A DNA stretch of 64,000 nucleotides, from NCBI RefSeq assembly GCF_001426375.1, contig NZ_LMEO01000045.1:182825-246824 (forward strand). The letters run 5' to 3'. The notes beneath the pieces were generated by a model. The model had not been told where the DNA came from, did not search any database, and was given only the letters and a program-made list of their open reading frames with translations. The DNA is from Paenibacillus sp. Root444D2. GTDB taxonomy: Bacteria; Bacillota; Bacilli; Paenibacillales; NBRC-103111. Made by a program: the position numbers and the translations under genes. Positions 37,264 to 47,900 of the stretch are shown here, one piece after another (position 1 is the stretch's first letter; each line of letters starts with the position of its first letter).

Positions 37264-37268
37264 CTACC

Positions 37269-38915
37269 CTATACTTTCTCCAAACTCTCCCGATATGCCT
37301 TCGGACTAAAACCCGTCATTTTCTTGAAAATGCGGCTGAAATGCTCGGGGTTGAGGTATCCGATTCTCTCCGAGATATCCGAAATTTTGATCCCCAGTTC
37401 GAGCAGCTGCTTCGCCTCTTCGATACGCAGCTTCGTCAAATAGTGGATGAAATTGCAGCCGACTTCTTTAACGAACTGCTTGCTCAAGTAGCTTTCGCTC
37501 ACGCCCACCATCTCACTAATGAGCGACTGATTAATTTCCTCACGATAATGCAAATCGAGGAATTTCTTTGCACTAGCAATAGAAGGACTATAGCGAGCAG
37601 CATTCATAAGGCCATTTCCGTGAATAGCTGAATGAGCACGCTGAATTAGCAGTCTGACATAATGCTTCGTTTCCTCCAGCGTCTCCAGCTGTTTGATTTC
37701 ATCAAATGGATTGTGAGAAGTAGGCTGTACCTCCTCCAAGCGTATGCTTTTCGCATAAAGAACAGCGCCGAGCTCCCACAACATATCGACGAAGAAAGCT
37801 CGCACCCTGTCAGGCAGCTCCTGCCTCGCATCAGACATTCGCTTCTCCAATTGTGCATACTCGCGAACCCACTGACTTTCGTCAGGCTGCTTTAGAGCTT
37901 GAAGCATTGCAAGCCTCCCAGCTCTCAACTCATCCCACAACTCACGGTCCCCGTTGTCTTTCACACCGGATTCATGGGACGCCGATTCCCGATAAAACAG
38001 CTTCCCCAAGCAGGCAAAATAACTTTTCGCTGCCAACCGCTTGGCTTGCTGGTATAGGCGAGGCCACTGTTTACAGCCATTTGCCAAATCGCTTATGCCT
38101 ACCGAAATAGAAGCGTTCACATATTGCAGCAGGCGAGTTTGAATCATGGTCAGTGCGCTATGAATTTGGGAACGAATCGCTGATTCGCTGCGATCGTGCG
38201 GGAACGCGCACAATAAGACGTATTCGCCAGCCTCCCGTCGAACAATTTCATGCAAAATGGACATTTCATGCAGAACCGTTAGGATCGTTTGTAGGATGAA
38301 ACCATGCAGCTTTGTCGTATCGATAGCTCGTGCTATTTGAATGACAATCGCCATCTCGTTCGTTTCATTTAACAAACCGCTTGTTGATAATAGCCATTGT
38401 TCGAACGACTCTGCGTCTTCCTTCGGATCGAAGTCAAGCAGCTTCTGTAATAACGCATCCTTATCCGATTGTTGGACTAGCTGCTTGTCCACAGGTTCAA
38501 TCGCCTCTGTCTTCGATACGCCACCTAACCGGACTAACTCCTCTACGGCTTTAGTGATTACTGGTACGATATGCTCCTCATCCATATCCACCTTGACGAT
38601 GTAGTCGAGAGCCCCGAGCAGGAAAGCTTCCCTCACATAGCTGTAATCGCTATAGGCGCTCAAAATAATCGGAACCGGACGTTTCGGCAAAGCTGGATCG
38701 TTTAAAGCTTTTAATAGCTCAATGCCGTTCATTCGCGGCATTTGGATATCGACTAGCAGCAAGTCGATGCCGCCACGGGCCTTAAGAAGCGCGAGACCTT
38801 CGACACCGTCAACCGCTTCGCACACGATTTCAATATGGAGAGCTTGCCAATCGATCAAATGATGCAAGGCCAAGCGAACTAACGGTTCATCATCAACGAT
38901 CATCATCTTGTACAT
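37269..38915 (-). CDS. YesN-type response regulator of importer set 4
   Basis: A 548-residue response regulator. Its receiver domain (1-125) has the acidic pair Asp8-Asp9 and the phospho-acceptor Asp56 in LLLVDIQMP. A middle region of about 300 residues follows, then a C-terminal AraC domain (INQSLISEMVGVSESYLSKQF and ISDISERIGYLNPEHFSRIFK split over 455-530, then GFSPKAYRESL). The ATG start follows GAGGGG. Its partner is the YesM-type kinase at 42869. It is separated from the set 4 permeases by 720 bp containing decayed copies of itself and of the second permease. The CAAAAT-GATCA direct repeat before the set 4 lipoprotein is its likely target. Confidence 0.88.
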   Translation of the reverse strand: MYKMMIVDDEPLVRLALHHLIDWQALHIEIVCEAVDGVEGLALLKARGGIDLLLVDIQMPRMNGIELLKALNDPALPKRPVPIILSAYSDYSYVREAFLLGALDYIVKVDMDEEHIVPVITKAVEELVRLGGVSKTEAIEPVDKQLVQQSDKDALLQKLLDFDPKEDAESFEQWLLSTSGLLNETNEMAIVIQIARAIDTTKLHGFILQTILTVLHEMSILHEIVRREAGEYVLLCAFPHDRSESAIRSQIHSALTMIQTRLLQYVNASISVGISDLANGCKQWPRLYQQAKRLAAKSYFACLGKLFYRESASHESGVKDNGDRELWDELRAGRLAMLQALKQPDESQWVREYAQLEKRMSDARQELPDRVRAFFVDMLWELGAVLYAKSIRLEEVQPTSHNPFDEIKQLETLEETKHYVRLLIQRAHSAIHGNGLMNAARYSPSIASAKKFLDLHYREEINQSLISEMVGVSESYLSKQFVKEVGCNFIHYLTKLRIEEAKQLLELGIKISDISERIGYLNPEHFSRIFKKMTGFSPKAYRESLEKV

Positions 38916-38960
38916 GGTAGTTACCCCTCATATAGAAATTCGTCTGTCTAGCTACCTTGG

Positions 38961-39098
38961 CGATGTTAAAAAACATGCTGGGCTTCTGGACAAGAATAAT
39001 GCCGCTGGGCAGCGAGAACCGCGATTGCTATAAAAAGTATATAATATAGAACATTACTGAGCAATTGTCGTTTGCTTGCGGTTAATGAAATTTCATTC
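38961..39098 (-). pseudogene. Decayed copy of the set 4 second permease (internal deletion)
   Basis: Plus-strand 39022-39098 aligns with the 5' end of the intact permease gene (40417-40490), including a run of about 30 bases with one mismatch around AACATTACTGAGCAATTG. The adjoining 38961-39020 aligns more loosely with its 3' end (39690-39745). The middle, about 700 bp, is missing. No frame survives. It lies directly upstream of the intact response regulator, where a second permease gene would stand after tandem duplication. Confidence 0.7.
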
Positions 39099-39132
39099 AG
39101 CTTTTAGGCATTTACCGAAGCACTTGAATAAA

Positions 39133-39173
39133 TGAATGAATCCATATTCTCGGTTGAATGAAGTTGTAGAAAA
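39133..39173. repeat. Dispersed intergenic repeat, copy 1
   Basis: 41 bp beginning TGAATGAATCCATATTC match 60761-60801 at 37 of 41 positions. Here it lies between the two decayed gene copies; the other copy starts the palindrome array at 60761. Confidence 0.6.
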
Positions 39174-39194
39174 GATGATATTTTTGGTAGAATA

Positions 39195-39605
39195 TACATT
39201 TTGAAACAGGCTAAATCCAGTCATCTTCTTGAAAATTCAACACTGTTTAGTGTCCCAATTTTATGAATCGCAGAATGTGCATGTACTAGAAGCTGCTTCA
39301 CATAATACAGCATTTCTTCTAGCGTATCGTTCTGTTTAACTTCATCAAACGGATCGAAAACGCTTATCTCCTTCATCCGAATGCCTTTGGCATAAAGAAC
39401 GGCTCCGAGCTCCCTCAACGCATCGACGAAAAAGGCTCTTACTCTGTCAGATAGCTCCTGCCTAACACCCTGCAATCGCTTCTCCAATTGGTTAAACACC
39501 CGTTCCCACCGACTTGCTGCAGCATGCTTCAGCGCTTGAAGCAGCACCAACCTCCTTGACTTCAAGTCGTCCCACAACTCCTGATCCCAATCGTCTACTC
39601 AAGTC
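39195..39605 (-). pseudogene. Decayed copy of the YesN-type response regulator (two deletions)
   Basis: A 118-codon open stretch (39221-39577) encodes the middle region only: WDDLKSRRLVLLQALKHAA, QELSDRVRAFFVDALRELGAVLYAKGIR, matching WDELRAGRLAMLQALKQPD and the corresponding residues of the intact regulator (about 315-440). Upstream, after a stop, only VDDWDQEL remains, joined to a leader resembling that of the intact gene (TATATGGGGG versus TATATGAGGGG). Downstream, after a frame change, FKKMTGFS, the end of the helix-turn-helix domain, is recognisable near 39205-39225. The receiver and most of the DNA-binding domain are gone, so it is non-functional unless the fragment was reused. Confidence 0.75.
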
Positions 39606-39637
39606 ATCCCCCATATAGTTGTTCTTCTGCTAGGCAA

Positions 39638-40489
39638 CTAACCTTTAATGGCTCCATCCATCAAGCCTTTAAAGATGTAGCGTTGGAACACGATGTAAAA
39701 CAGCACACTGGGAAGCAGCACCAAGATGATACCTGCACAGAGTGCCACCAGATCCGAGCTCCGCTCGCCGACAAAAGCCATGAGAGCGGTCGGCAAAGTT
39801 GCAAGCTCCTTTTTTGGCATATATAAATTTTGCACATAAATATCGTTCATAATGGTTACGCTCTTAAGAATCCCGAGTGTAGCGGTCGCCGGTAGCAGCA
39901 GTGGGAAAATAATCGAGCGGAAAATGCGGAAATACGATGCACCATCCATCATCGCACTTTCATCTAGCTGGGCTGATATTTTTTCCAGAAACTGAATGTA
40001 AATATAGATTTGCATAATATCTGTCCCTATATAAATGAGCAGCGGAGCACCCAAAGTATTGTACAGACCCATGGCATGAATCAGCTGGAAACGTGCGATC
40101 TCCGTCGTGTATGTCGGAATGATCATCGAAACCATGAACAACAGCAGCACCACTTTTTTCAGCTTAAAATCAAAACGGTTGAGCACAAATGCCGTCATCG
40201 TACCTAGCAGGGCATTACCGGTCATACTAATAACAACCATCACCAAGGTATTGCGTAAACCAAGCAGAATGTGACCTTCGCCAACGGCTTTTACAAAATT
40301 CTCAAAATGAAAGAGATTGATTGGCAGTGAGAAAGGCGAAGTCGCCCCCAGCTCTGCATTTGTCTTCAGAGAGCCGAATACGACAAGTAGAATCGGAATG
40401 AACACAATCAAACACATCGCTATAAAAAAGAAATAGTACAGAACATTACTGAGCAATTGGCGTTTGCTCTCTGTTAGTGTGAGTTCCAT
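39638..40489 (-). CDS. ABC importer set 4 permease, MalG type
   Basis: A 283-residue permease of the CUT1 MalG/UgpE kind rather than the LplC kind: FGSLKTNAELG after helix 1, LDESAMMDGASYFRIF as the EAA loop, a C-terminal FKGLMDGAIKG. Its ATG overlaps the stop of the preceding permease (TAATG), which implies translational coupling. A decayed second copy lies downstream at 38961-39098. Confidence 0.88.
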   Translation of the reverse strand: MELTLTESKRQLLSNVLYYFFFIAMCLIVFIPILLVVFGSLKTNAELGATSPFSLPINLFHFENFVKAVGEGHILLGLRNTLVMVVISMTGNALLGTMTAFVLNRFDFKLKKVVLLLFMVSMIIPTYTTEIARFQLIHAMGLYNTLGAPLLIYIGTDIMQIYIYIQFLEKISAQLDESAMMDGASYFRIFRSIIFPLLLPATATLGILKSVTIMNDIYVQNLYMPKKELATLPTALMAFVGERSSDLVALCAGIILVLLPSVLFYIVFQRYIFKGLMDGAIKG

Positions 40490-41370
40490 TAAGACTCGCT
40501 CCTATCTTTAATGATCCAATTTTGTAATGACGAGAAGCAGATGATCAAGATCAGAAGACTAACCGCCATGGCCGAAGCAAGTCCGTAATTGTTATAGGTA
40601 AACGCTGTTTGCAAAGAAAACAAACCAAAAGTAGAGCTGGCCGTTCCAGGTCCGCCGCCAGTCATCACATAGGGAATATCGTACTGCAGCAGCGCGCCGG
40701 AGATGTTCAGGAACAAGATGATTTCCATCACTCGCCGAATGCCAGGCAAGGTAATATAGCGGAGCTGCCTCCAAAAACCAGCGCCATCCATTTTGGCAGC
40801 TTCATACAGATCTGTGGGAATCGACTGCAATCCCGCTAGAATGAGGATAATATGAACACCACTGAAGCGCCATAGAGATACAGCGACCAGCGAGTAATTT
40901 ACGATACTCAAGTTGCTTAACCATCCGGTAATGAGCGACTCCAGCCCCATCCATTTGAGCAGTTCGTTGAGTGGCCCATTCACAGGGTTATAGATGTAGC
41001 TGAACATATAAGCAACGGCAATACCGTTAATAATGTAAGGCATAAGCACCGTAAACCGAAAAAATGAACTTCCGCGTATCGTGCGATTGAGCAGCACCGC
41101 TGTCATCACTTCAATAGGAATGAACAGCAGATGGACGACAAAGTAGATGCCATTGTTGCCAATAGCTTTCCAGGCATCCGGGAAATCAAAAATCAGTTTT
41201 TTATAGTTATCAAACCCGATGTACTTCAAACTCTCGCTGTATCCGTCCCAATTCGTTACGCTGTACCGAAACAGTTGCAGCGTGGGATAGAAGAGGAACA
41301 AGAGCATGAGCGCAACCGGAATGAACAAAAACGACCAAATGATAACTTTCTTCTGTAAGCTGTAACTCAT
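40489..41370 (-). CDS. ABC importer set 4 permease, MalF type
   Basis: A 293-residue permease. ATG 41370 is chosen because AGGGG lies nine bases before it; a GTG two codons earlier is too close. It has six helices, the FDNYKKL loop after helix 1 and the YEAAKMDGAGF EAA loop. It overlaps its partner by one base. A hairpin (41401-41438) between the binding-protein gene and this start should lower permease expression relative to the lipoprotein. Confidence 0.87.
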   Translation of the reverse strand: MSYSLQKKVIIWSFLFIPVALMLLFLFYPTLQLFRYSVTNWDGYSESLKYIGFDNYKKLIFDFPDAWKAIGNNGIYFVVHLLFIPIEVMTAVLLNRTIRGSSFFRFTVLMPYIINGIAVAYMFSYIYNPVNGPLNELLKWMGLESLITGWLSNLSIVNYSLVAVSLWRFSGVHIILILAGLQSIPTDLYEAAKMDGAGFWRQLRYITLPGIRRVMEIILFLNISGALLQYDIPYVMTGGGPGTASSTFGLFSLQTAFTYNNYGLASAMAVSLLILIICFSSLQNWIIKDRSES

Positions 41371-41400
41371 CTCCACTCACCCCTAAGTCTCTATTGATAG

Positions 41401-41438
41401 AAAAAGGGTACTATTCCGTCTCGCTCAAATAGTACCCT
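41401..41438 (-). terminator. Partial terminator between set 4 lipoprotein and permeases
   Basis: AGGGTACTATT (41405-41415) / AATAGTACCCT (41428-41438) with only about five T on the minus strand. The operon continues beyond it, so it probably acts as an attenuating hairpin that keeps the lipoprotein in excess. Confidence 0.75.
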
Positions 41439-41447
41439 CTATAGTCA

Positions 41448-42764
41448 TTACTTCGTTGATTCGATCGCTTTCTTCCACTTTTCATTTAATTCTTTTTCAA
41501 TCCCATCGATCGCTTTGCCCGCAAAAATGCTTTGTGCGGCTTTCTTCGGATCGAATTGTGCTGCGGCACTAACTTTTGCATAGGCCTCATCTGTTCCATA
41601 ATAAACAAACGGTTTAGAAGGATTAGCCGTTGTCCATTTGTTGAAGAACGGAAGATCCGCAGTGATGTCATTAACCGTGGAGAATTGCTGTACTTTATTA
41701 ACTAAACCTGAGTAGATGTCTTTGCTGAACATCCAATCCATGAATGCTTTGGCTTCTTCGGCGTTTTTGGTGTTTTTGTTAATACCGATGTTCATATCGG
41801 ACATCATCATCGCTTTCAGATCGCTACTCGTCGAATCACGGAAAGGAAGCGGGAACACGCCCAGATCATCATCCGTCTTCACTTTCTCCATGTAAGAAGG
41901 ATAGTACCACTGGCCAAGCGCAATCATAGCCGACTTCTTCGCTTCGAAGGACTGTGTAGACTGATCGAACGAAACAGACAGCGCATCAGGACCAGCGTAT
42001 TTCTTATCGGCAATCTCCTTGATCGCCTTACCCACTTTATCAAAGGTGCTGCCATCTCCAAATGGCGCTGGATTTTTCGCCAGATTCACCAAATAATTCT
42101 CATCGCCAGATAAAACATGCGGTCCGAACTCCATCAATGGATAGAATGTCCAATCATCTTTGCCGCCAATGGAAATTGGTACGTATTTGCTATTCGTTTT
42201 GATCTTATCCAATGTAGTGATGAAATCTGGAAACGTTTTCGGAATTTCCAAGCCCAACTCTTTGAAGATACTTGGATGGAAATAAACAAATTCAGAGAAC
42301 GAGATGAGAGGAAGACCCAATACTTTGCCATCAATTTTAGTTGGAAACTTGTTGATTTTGGCCGCATTCGAATCATCCAGAGGCAGCAGCGCCTGCTTGT
42401 AAATTTGCATGTGGTTCGGCTTTAAATACATCAGATCAGGCAAATCGTTTGCCGCTAACCTCACCTTCAAGTATTGCCCTCCGTTGTCAGGCACCTTTTC
42501 CACTTCAACAGTTACATTCGGCTTTAGCTTGGAGTACTCTTTCACCTTCTCTGTCCAATACTCAAAATCAACTTTCGTATCCCACATGGCGAGCTTCAGC
42601 TTCACCGGCTGAGCTGGCTTAGCCGTCTGTGCAGCTTCTTTCGTCGCTTCTGGCGCTGCGCTTGCAGGCGTTGATGCTGTCTTTGTACCGCCGCATCCTG
42701 TCAAAGCTGTCATGGCCACTACCCCTGCCAAAGCCAAGGAACTTACCCATTTTCTATTGCTCAT
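41448..42764 (-). CDS. ABC importer set 4 sugar-binding lipoprotein (MalE-like)
   Basis: A 438-residue binding lipoprotein of the general CUT1 type, about 100 residues shorter than the other sets' LplA-type proteins. The lipobox ends LTGC with Cys24, followed by an Ala/Lys/Thr linker and KLKLAMWDTKVDFEYW, the usual first strand. ATG 42764 follows GGAGGG by eight bases. It starts the set 4 transporter genes, with the direct-repeat site at 42844-42876 upstream and the kinase gene before it. Confidence 0.87.
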   Translation of the reverse strand: MSNRKWVSSLALAGVVAMTALTGCGGTKTASTPASAAPEATKEAAQTAKPAQPVKLKLAMWDTKVDFEYWTEKVKEYSKLKPNVTVEVEKVPDNGGQYLKVRLAANDLPDLMYLKPNHMQIYKQALLPLDDSNAAKINKFPTKIDGKVLGLPLISFSEFVYFHPSIFKELGLEIPKTFPDFITTLDKIKTNSKYVPISIGGKDDWTFYPLMEFGPHVLSGDENYLVNLAKNPAPFGDGSTFDKVGKAIKEIADKKYAGPDALSVSFDQSTQSFEAKKSAMIALGQWYYPSYMEKVKTDDDLGVFPLPFRDSTSSDLKAMMMSDMNIGINKNTKNAEEAKAFMDWMFSKDIYSGLVNKVQQFSTVNDITADLPFFNKWTTANPSKPFVYYGTDEAYAKVSAAAQFDPKKAAQSIFAGKAIDGIEKELNEKWKKAIESTK

Positions 42765-42843
42765 CGCATTGACCCTCCACCAGATATCGATTAGGTTGTT
42801 TGTACCTTGTATTTATCATAAACGATAGTTTAACGCAGCCGAA

Positions 42844-42876
42844 TGATCGATTTTGCCCATTACTTGATCTATTTTG
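42844..42876 (-). promoter_or_regulatory. 21-bp-period direct repeat upstream of the set 4 lipoprotein
   Basis: On the minus strand CAAAATAGATCA (42865-42876) and CAAAATCGATCA (42844-42855): 11 of 12 identical, starts exactly 21 bp apart. The upstream copy overlaps the kinase stop codon. Two-turn spacing on one DNA face is what AraC-type dimers such as a YesN protein would need. Confidence 0.6.
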
Positions 42877-44665
42877 AACTAACGATTCGATCTTCTTCCT
42901 GACTTCGGATGATTGGGAGTGTAATTTCCACCTTCGTGCCATACGGTTCCAACCGCTTTATCGCTACACCATAGTCTTGTCCGTAATGCAGCCCAATGCG
43001 ATGATGCACGTTAAGAATGCCCATACCACTGAACGTATAATCCTGGGCAGGGTCTTGCAACTTCTCGATCTGCTCGTCCGGGATGCCTACGCCATCATCT
43101 GCAATGATAATGCAAAGCTGTTGGCCCACCTTTTGGATAGCAATCGTAATTGTTCCATTCGTTTCTTTACTAACCAAACCGTGCGTAATAGCATTTTCAA
43201 GAATCGGTTGAAGCAGCAGCTTCAACACATAGAACGAGGTTGCTGATTCATCAACTTCCCATTTCACCTCAAATTTATTACCGTAACGTGTTTCCATAAT
43301 GAAAATGTACTGTTTTAAGTTCTCAATTTCATCGGCAAGCAGAGTCAAACTACCTCCGCGATTGAAGGAGGAAGATACCAAACGGATCAGCGCCTGGGTC
43401 ATATTACGGATGTTGTCAACTCGGCTAATGATCGCCATCAGTTTAATGGAATTGAGGGTATTAATCAGAAAATGCGGATTAATTTGCGATTGCATCGCAG
43501 CGAATTCCGCCTTTTGCTTCGCTTTCTCATGCTGTTCAGTCTGATTAATAAGCAGCTTGATTTGGTCCATCATATGGTTAAACGTGAGCCCCAGCGTGAC
43601 CGTCTCTGCGCTGCCGGAAGCCTCGATCTTCACATTGAGATTCCCGTCCATGACGCGCGACATTTTCACCACTAACACATGGATAGGCTTCATTAAATTA
43701 TGAACAAGGTAAAAAGAAATGATCAGGAATACAACGATAACGACGAAAGTCGCGAAAAGGACTAATCGGTAAATCGTGCTGTAATTAGCCGTCAACTCGC
43801 TGTAAGGAATTTGATAAACGATCTTCCAGTTCGCAGTGTCCACCGTTGCAAAGGCAATCAGCATCTTCTGCCCATGGATTGTGTCCACGAAGTTGCCCTC
43901 GCACTGCGAGTCGATGCGGCTGATTAGCGAAGTATCCATCCCCTGCTCGTTTGCCGGTAAGTTATAGCTGGAAGCAATAACGTCGCCATCCGTCGTTACG
44001 ATGCGGAAAGCCGATGATCCGCTGATTGGATTTTGCCACAGCATTTTCTCGAATTGATCCCGACTAAACACAAAATAAATGAAATCAATATTATGCAGCA
44101 TTTGAAAATAACTCGGCGCAATTGTGGTTACAATGCTCGTAGATTCCCGTGAATCGTATAGCGCGCCTTTTTGTTTGCCAATGAAATGAACGTGATCCTG
44201 TTCGGCGATCGTTGCCTTGTACCAATCCATTTTGCGTAAACTGTTATCATCTACAACCAAATCTTTTAAGTACGAATAGACGCCACCGTCTTTATAGAAG
44301 AAATTGATCGACTGCACCCTTCCTGACATGGAAGAGCTGTATTTTCCTAGTGCTTTTGATAAAGAGATGGAGTAGGGCTGCCTCTTATCCGTGGCTGTTT
44401 CGTGCAGTAAAGTCGCTGTCTCCAGCACCTCCGTATCCATGCCAACCGCTGCGGAAAAGTTGACGACATTACTAATTTCCTGCTCAATCGAGTACGTCAC
44501 TGCATGAAGTGTCTGGAGCGTTCGGTCGGTTGTTTGCTGCAGCAGATCTCTTTTGTACACCTGAAGAATAGTAGCGCTAATCGTCAATATGGGCAGCACC
44601 ACCATCGTAAATAGCAGAATGTAGAGCGTAGTAGACGTTCGCCATGGCTTCCTGAATCGGTTCAT
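42869..44665 (-). CDS. YesM-type sensor histidine kinase of importer set 4
   Basis: A 598-residue membrane kinase. A first helix near 15-37, a roughly 250-residue extracellular Cache-like sensor and a second helix near 295-320 are followed by HAMP, then the His_kinase block with phospho-acceptor His398 in INPHFLINTLNSIK. The ATPase domain has the N box ILENAITHG and the G boxes DDGVGIP and SGMGILNV. It should phosphorylate the response regulator at 37269. The start is ATG after GAGGTTGAG. It stands first in the set 4 cluster; kinase and regulator are separated by the transporter genes. Confidence 0.9.
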   Translation of the reverse strand: MNRFRKPWRTSTTLYILLFTMVVLPILTISATILQVYKRDLLQQTTDRTLQTLHAVTYSIEQEISNVVNFSAAVGMDTEVLETATLLHETATDKRQPYSISLSKALGKYSSSMSGRVQSINFFYKDGGVYSYLKDLVVDDNSLRKMDWYKATIAEQDHVHFIGKQKGALYDSRESTSIVTTIAPSYFQMLHNIDFIYFVFSRDQFEKMLWQNPISGSSAFRIVTTDGDVIASSYNLPANEQGMDTSLISRIDSQCEGNFVDTIHGQKMLIAFATVDTANWKIVYQIPYSELTANYSTIYRLVLFATFVVIVVFLIISFYLVHNLMKPIHVLVVKMSRVMDGNLNVKIEASGSAETVTLGLTFNHMMDQIKLLINQTEQHEKAKQKAEFAAMQSQINPHFLINTLNSIKLMAIISRVDNIRNMTQALIRLVSSSFNRGGSLTLLADEIENLKQYIFIMETRYGNKFEVKWEVDESATSFYVLKLLLQPILENAITHGLVSKETNGTITIAIQKVGQQLCIIIADDGVGIPDEQIEKLQDPAQDYTFSGMGILNVHHRIGLHYGQDYGVAIKRLEPYGTKVEITLPIIRSQEEDRIVSSK

Positions 44666-44795
44666 TCGTACTCAACCTCGCATCACGTTATAAGGAAGGG
44701 ATTACTTCCCGAGATGTAAAATATCATAGCACAATTTGTTATGCACGCCAGTCTTTTCTTGCATAGAAGAAAGGTGATCTTTCATCCAATATGAA

Positions 44796-44830
44796 AGGGC
44801 TGCCCCAAAAAAAGCATAGGAGACAGCCCT
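44796..44830 (-). terminator. Hairpin downstream of the GH101 gene
   Basis: AGGGCTG (44796-44802) / CAGCCCT (44824-44830); its arms resemble those of the hairpin at 12284. A second hairpin without T run (GGAGGAT/ATCCTCC, about 44899-44924) lies closer to the GH101 stop. The rest of 44666-44958 shows no gene. Confidence 0.6.
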
Positions 44831-44958
44831 ATTCCGTCGTTTGATCGCTACTAAAAAATCTCAAGTCGTTCGCAGATGTTGCTGCATAATGAATCAGGGG
44901 AGGATAGCAGAAATGCCATCCTCCTGAATGATCCGTATTGCAAATGAGGTTTCTTTTC

Positions 44959-47900
44959 TTATTGATTTCCTGATTGGTTGTTATTATTATTATTTCCTGA
45001 CTGATCATGAGGTACTGTGACGGTTACAGAAGTAACCTTTTGGTTGCCCGCTTTGTCGGTTGCCGTGTAGGTTATGATATAAATGCGTCCTTTTTCTGCA
45101 CGTAAACTAAATGAAGTGGCCACAGTACCGATATTAGCCCCAATGTCACCTTGACCACTATCCGGCTCATTACTGGTAATGGAGGTTAACACCACAGATT
45201 CAACGCCTGATGCAGCATCGCTTGAATTCAGCGTGGCATTTATCGTCACCATTTTATGATTCGCCGGCCATATGGACGTTTTATCTAATTGCACGGTAAA
45301 CATCGGAGCCGTTTTGTCAATCTTGAACTCGATGGTTTGGATCGGTTCTACATTGCCTGCTAGATCCGTGCTGCGATAACCGACCTCATAGTTCCCTTCA
45401 CCAAAGGCAGGAAAGGAACCGATATAGGTGATCCAATCCCCGTTATTCACTTGGTATTCTGTTTTCGCCACGCCATATACATTGTCACTTACAGAGAAGC
45501 TTACCGTTACATCCGACGTATACCATCCGTTGCTGCCATTAGGTGCAGCCGGACTTAAAGATGCAACACTTACGGGTGCATTCTTATCGATATTGCTTAC
45601 GACAATGCTCGTTATATTGGATACGTTACCCATTACATCCGTTCCTCTTGCAAACACGGTTTCATTTGCCGAAAGGACAACAGGTGCCGTGTACGCTGCC
45701 CATGTGCCATTTGCGCCCACTTTGTATTCTTTCACCGCTGCGTGAGTTGGATAGCTGATCGTTACCGTGACATTAGAGTTGGTCGGTGCTGTAATATCTG
45801 CAGATAAGGTTGCATCTGCTGGTGGTATCCCTGGAACGCTAAATACGTTGAGCTCCGCAGCAGAAGCAAAATTGCCTACGGCCTCGATAGCTTCAAGTTT
45901 CACATAAGATGCCGTCGTCTTCGCAAATACAATGCTTTTCTCACTGTCGTCACGAGCCCAGGTACCACTAGCAGTCTGCGTAAAGTTCTCGCCGTCCGTG
46001 CTTACGTACAAGTTATACTTGGTGATCGTACCGTTCCCCGCGCCAGCTCTCGGCAAGTATTTGATTTGATTTACCTCATAGCTCCGGCCAAGGTTCAACG
46101 TTATCGACTCAGGCAAATGCGCAGGAGACCATTTGGTATGCCACAGCGTAGAAGAATCTCCATCGAGCGCGTTCTCTGGATCATCGCCAGGCTGAAAGCT
46201 CGACGCAGCTGCCGTCATGCCTGACTGCGGAATAAGCACATTGGGTTCAAATACCGTAACCTTGGTGGTTGCGGATAAATTGCTGCCGTCCTTCGTCGTC
46301 GCTGTAATTGTAGCCGTGCCGGAATTCATTGCGGTTACTCTTCCTGTCTGGTCAACGGAAACGACCTCAGGTTTGTCTGAGCTCCATTCCAGCGTCTTAT
46401 TGAATGCATTTGCAGGTTCCACACGTGCATTGATTTGCGCAGTATTTCCTTTATTCACAGTTACTTCCTGTTCATTCATACTTATCTTGGTTACAAAGAC
46501 TCCTTCAACAGGAACGATAGGTCCTTTGTCATCGATACGAATGTTGTCTACGACTAATGTACCGCTCAATTCGGCCTGATTGTTATCAAAGTTTTTGATA
46601 ATCGCTAAATAGGCATCATTCGTTCCATCTATTGAGATTGTTAGATCTAATTTACCTGTACCTGAATTTAATTTTTGGGTAGCAAGATCGCGCACTAAGC
46701 CATTTTCATTGACGCGAACTGCAACGGTGTACATATCTTGCATATCCGCATGATAATCCATGGTTAAATGGTACATATTATCCTTCTTCAGTTGGAGCGT
46801 TTGCGGCAGTGTCCGCAGCCATTCACCCGTTCCTTCCTCATTTGTTTTGAGCGAGAAACGGCCATCTAGAACATAGGATTTGATCTGATTTCCGCCCGAC
46901 TCTACCAAATGTGTCCGAACAGGTCCAAGCTTCGAATAGACGAATGGCCCCCATCCCTCATCGACGTTCTCAAAGTCCTCGAATAAGGTTGCTCCGTTCG
47001 CACTCACCGTCTTGGTCGGATTTTCCCAAACCCTCACGTCGTCGAACGAAACCGTTGCATTGCCATCCGCAGCTTGCAGGTACAGTGTCGCTGTGTCGCT
47101 CACTGCCTCAAATGACGCTTTCAAGCGTTGGAAGTTTGTATTGAAATACTTGTGCTGCTGCGCGAAAAACTTATGTTTCGTATCTACCAAGCTGTTTTCT
47201 GCCCCTTGACCTCCTTGACTCACGCCGAGTGTCGCTTTACGTGTGCCGTCTACCTTAACCCAAACAGATGCCGTATACGTTTTTCCTGGCGTAAGTCCGG
47301 TGATGACCTGCTCAATCTTAGCGTCATTCGGACCTTTCACTTGCATCATATCATCAGCATTGCTGCTTTTTGCAAATGCGATATGATCTGTACTTGATGC
47401 GGATGATGATTTGTGCCATACACCGAACTTCTGACTGTCAAAGCCCACGTCCTTGGCAGGCCCGCCATCTCCCCAAACAGTCTCCGCGTCCACCGGTGCC
47501 TGATTTTTATAAAGCACATAACCAATGCCTTTCTCCGCCGTCAATGTCACTTGACCGCCCGTCACTGGTACACTGCCTACAAGCTCGCGTCCCAAATCCG
47601 TCAGCTTGTATAGTTGCACAGTCTGCACACTGCTCCATGAAGCCGGTATCGTCCAAGTCGTTGAGCCGCCCTTCGGGTTCCAGTGATAAATTTTATCCTC
47701 CTTAACCGGATCCCATGGAATGAATACCGTGCTGTCGCTAATCTCACTGCTATCTGTCATGATCGCCACATCACGTCCGTCTTTGGACAAATGAATTTTC
47801 CCGTCTTGACCGCGCGCCACAGAAACATTGCTTTCAAAATCGATGCGATTATTCGTCATTTTTATAATTGGGAAGTATTGCATATATTTCGTTGGTAAAT

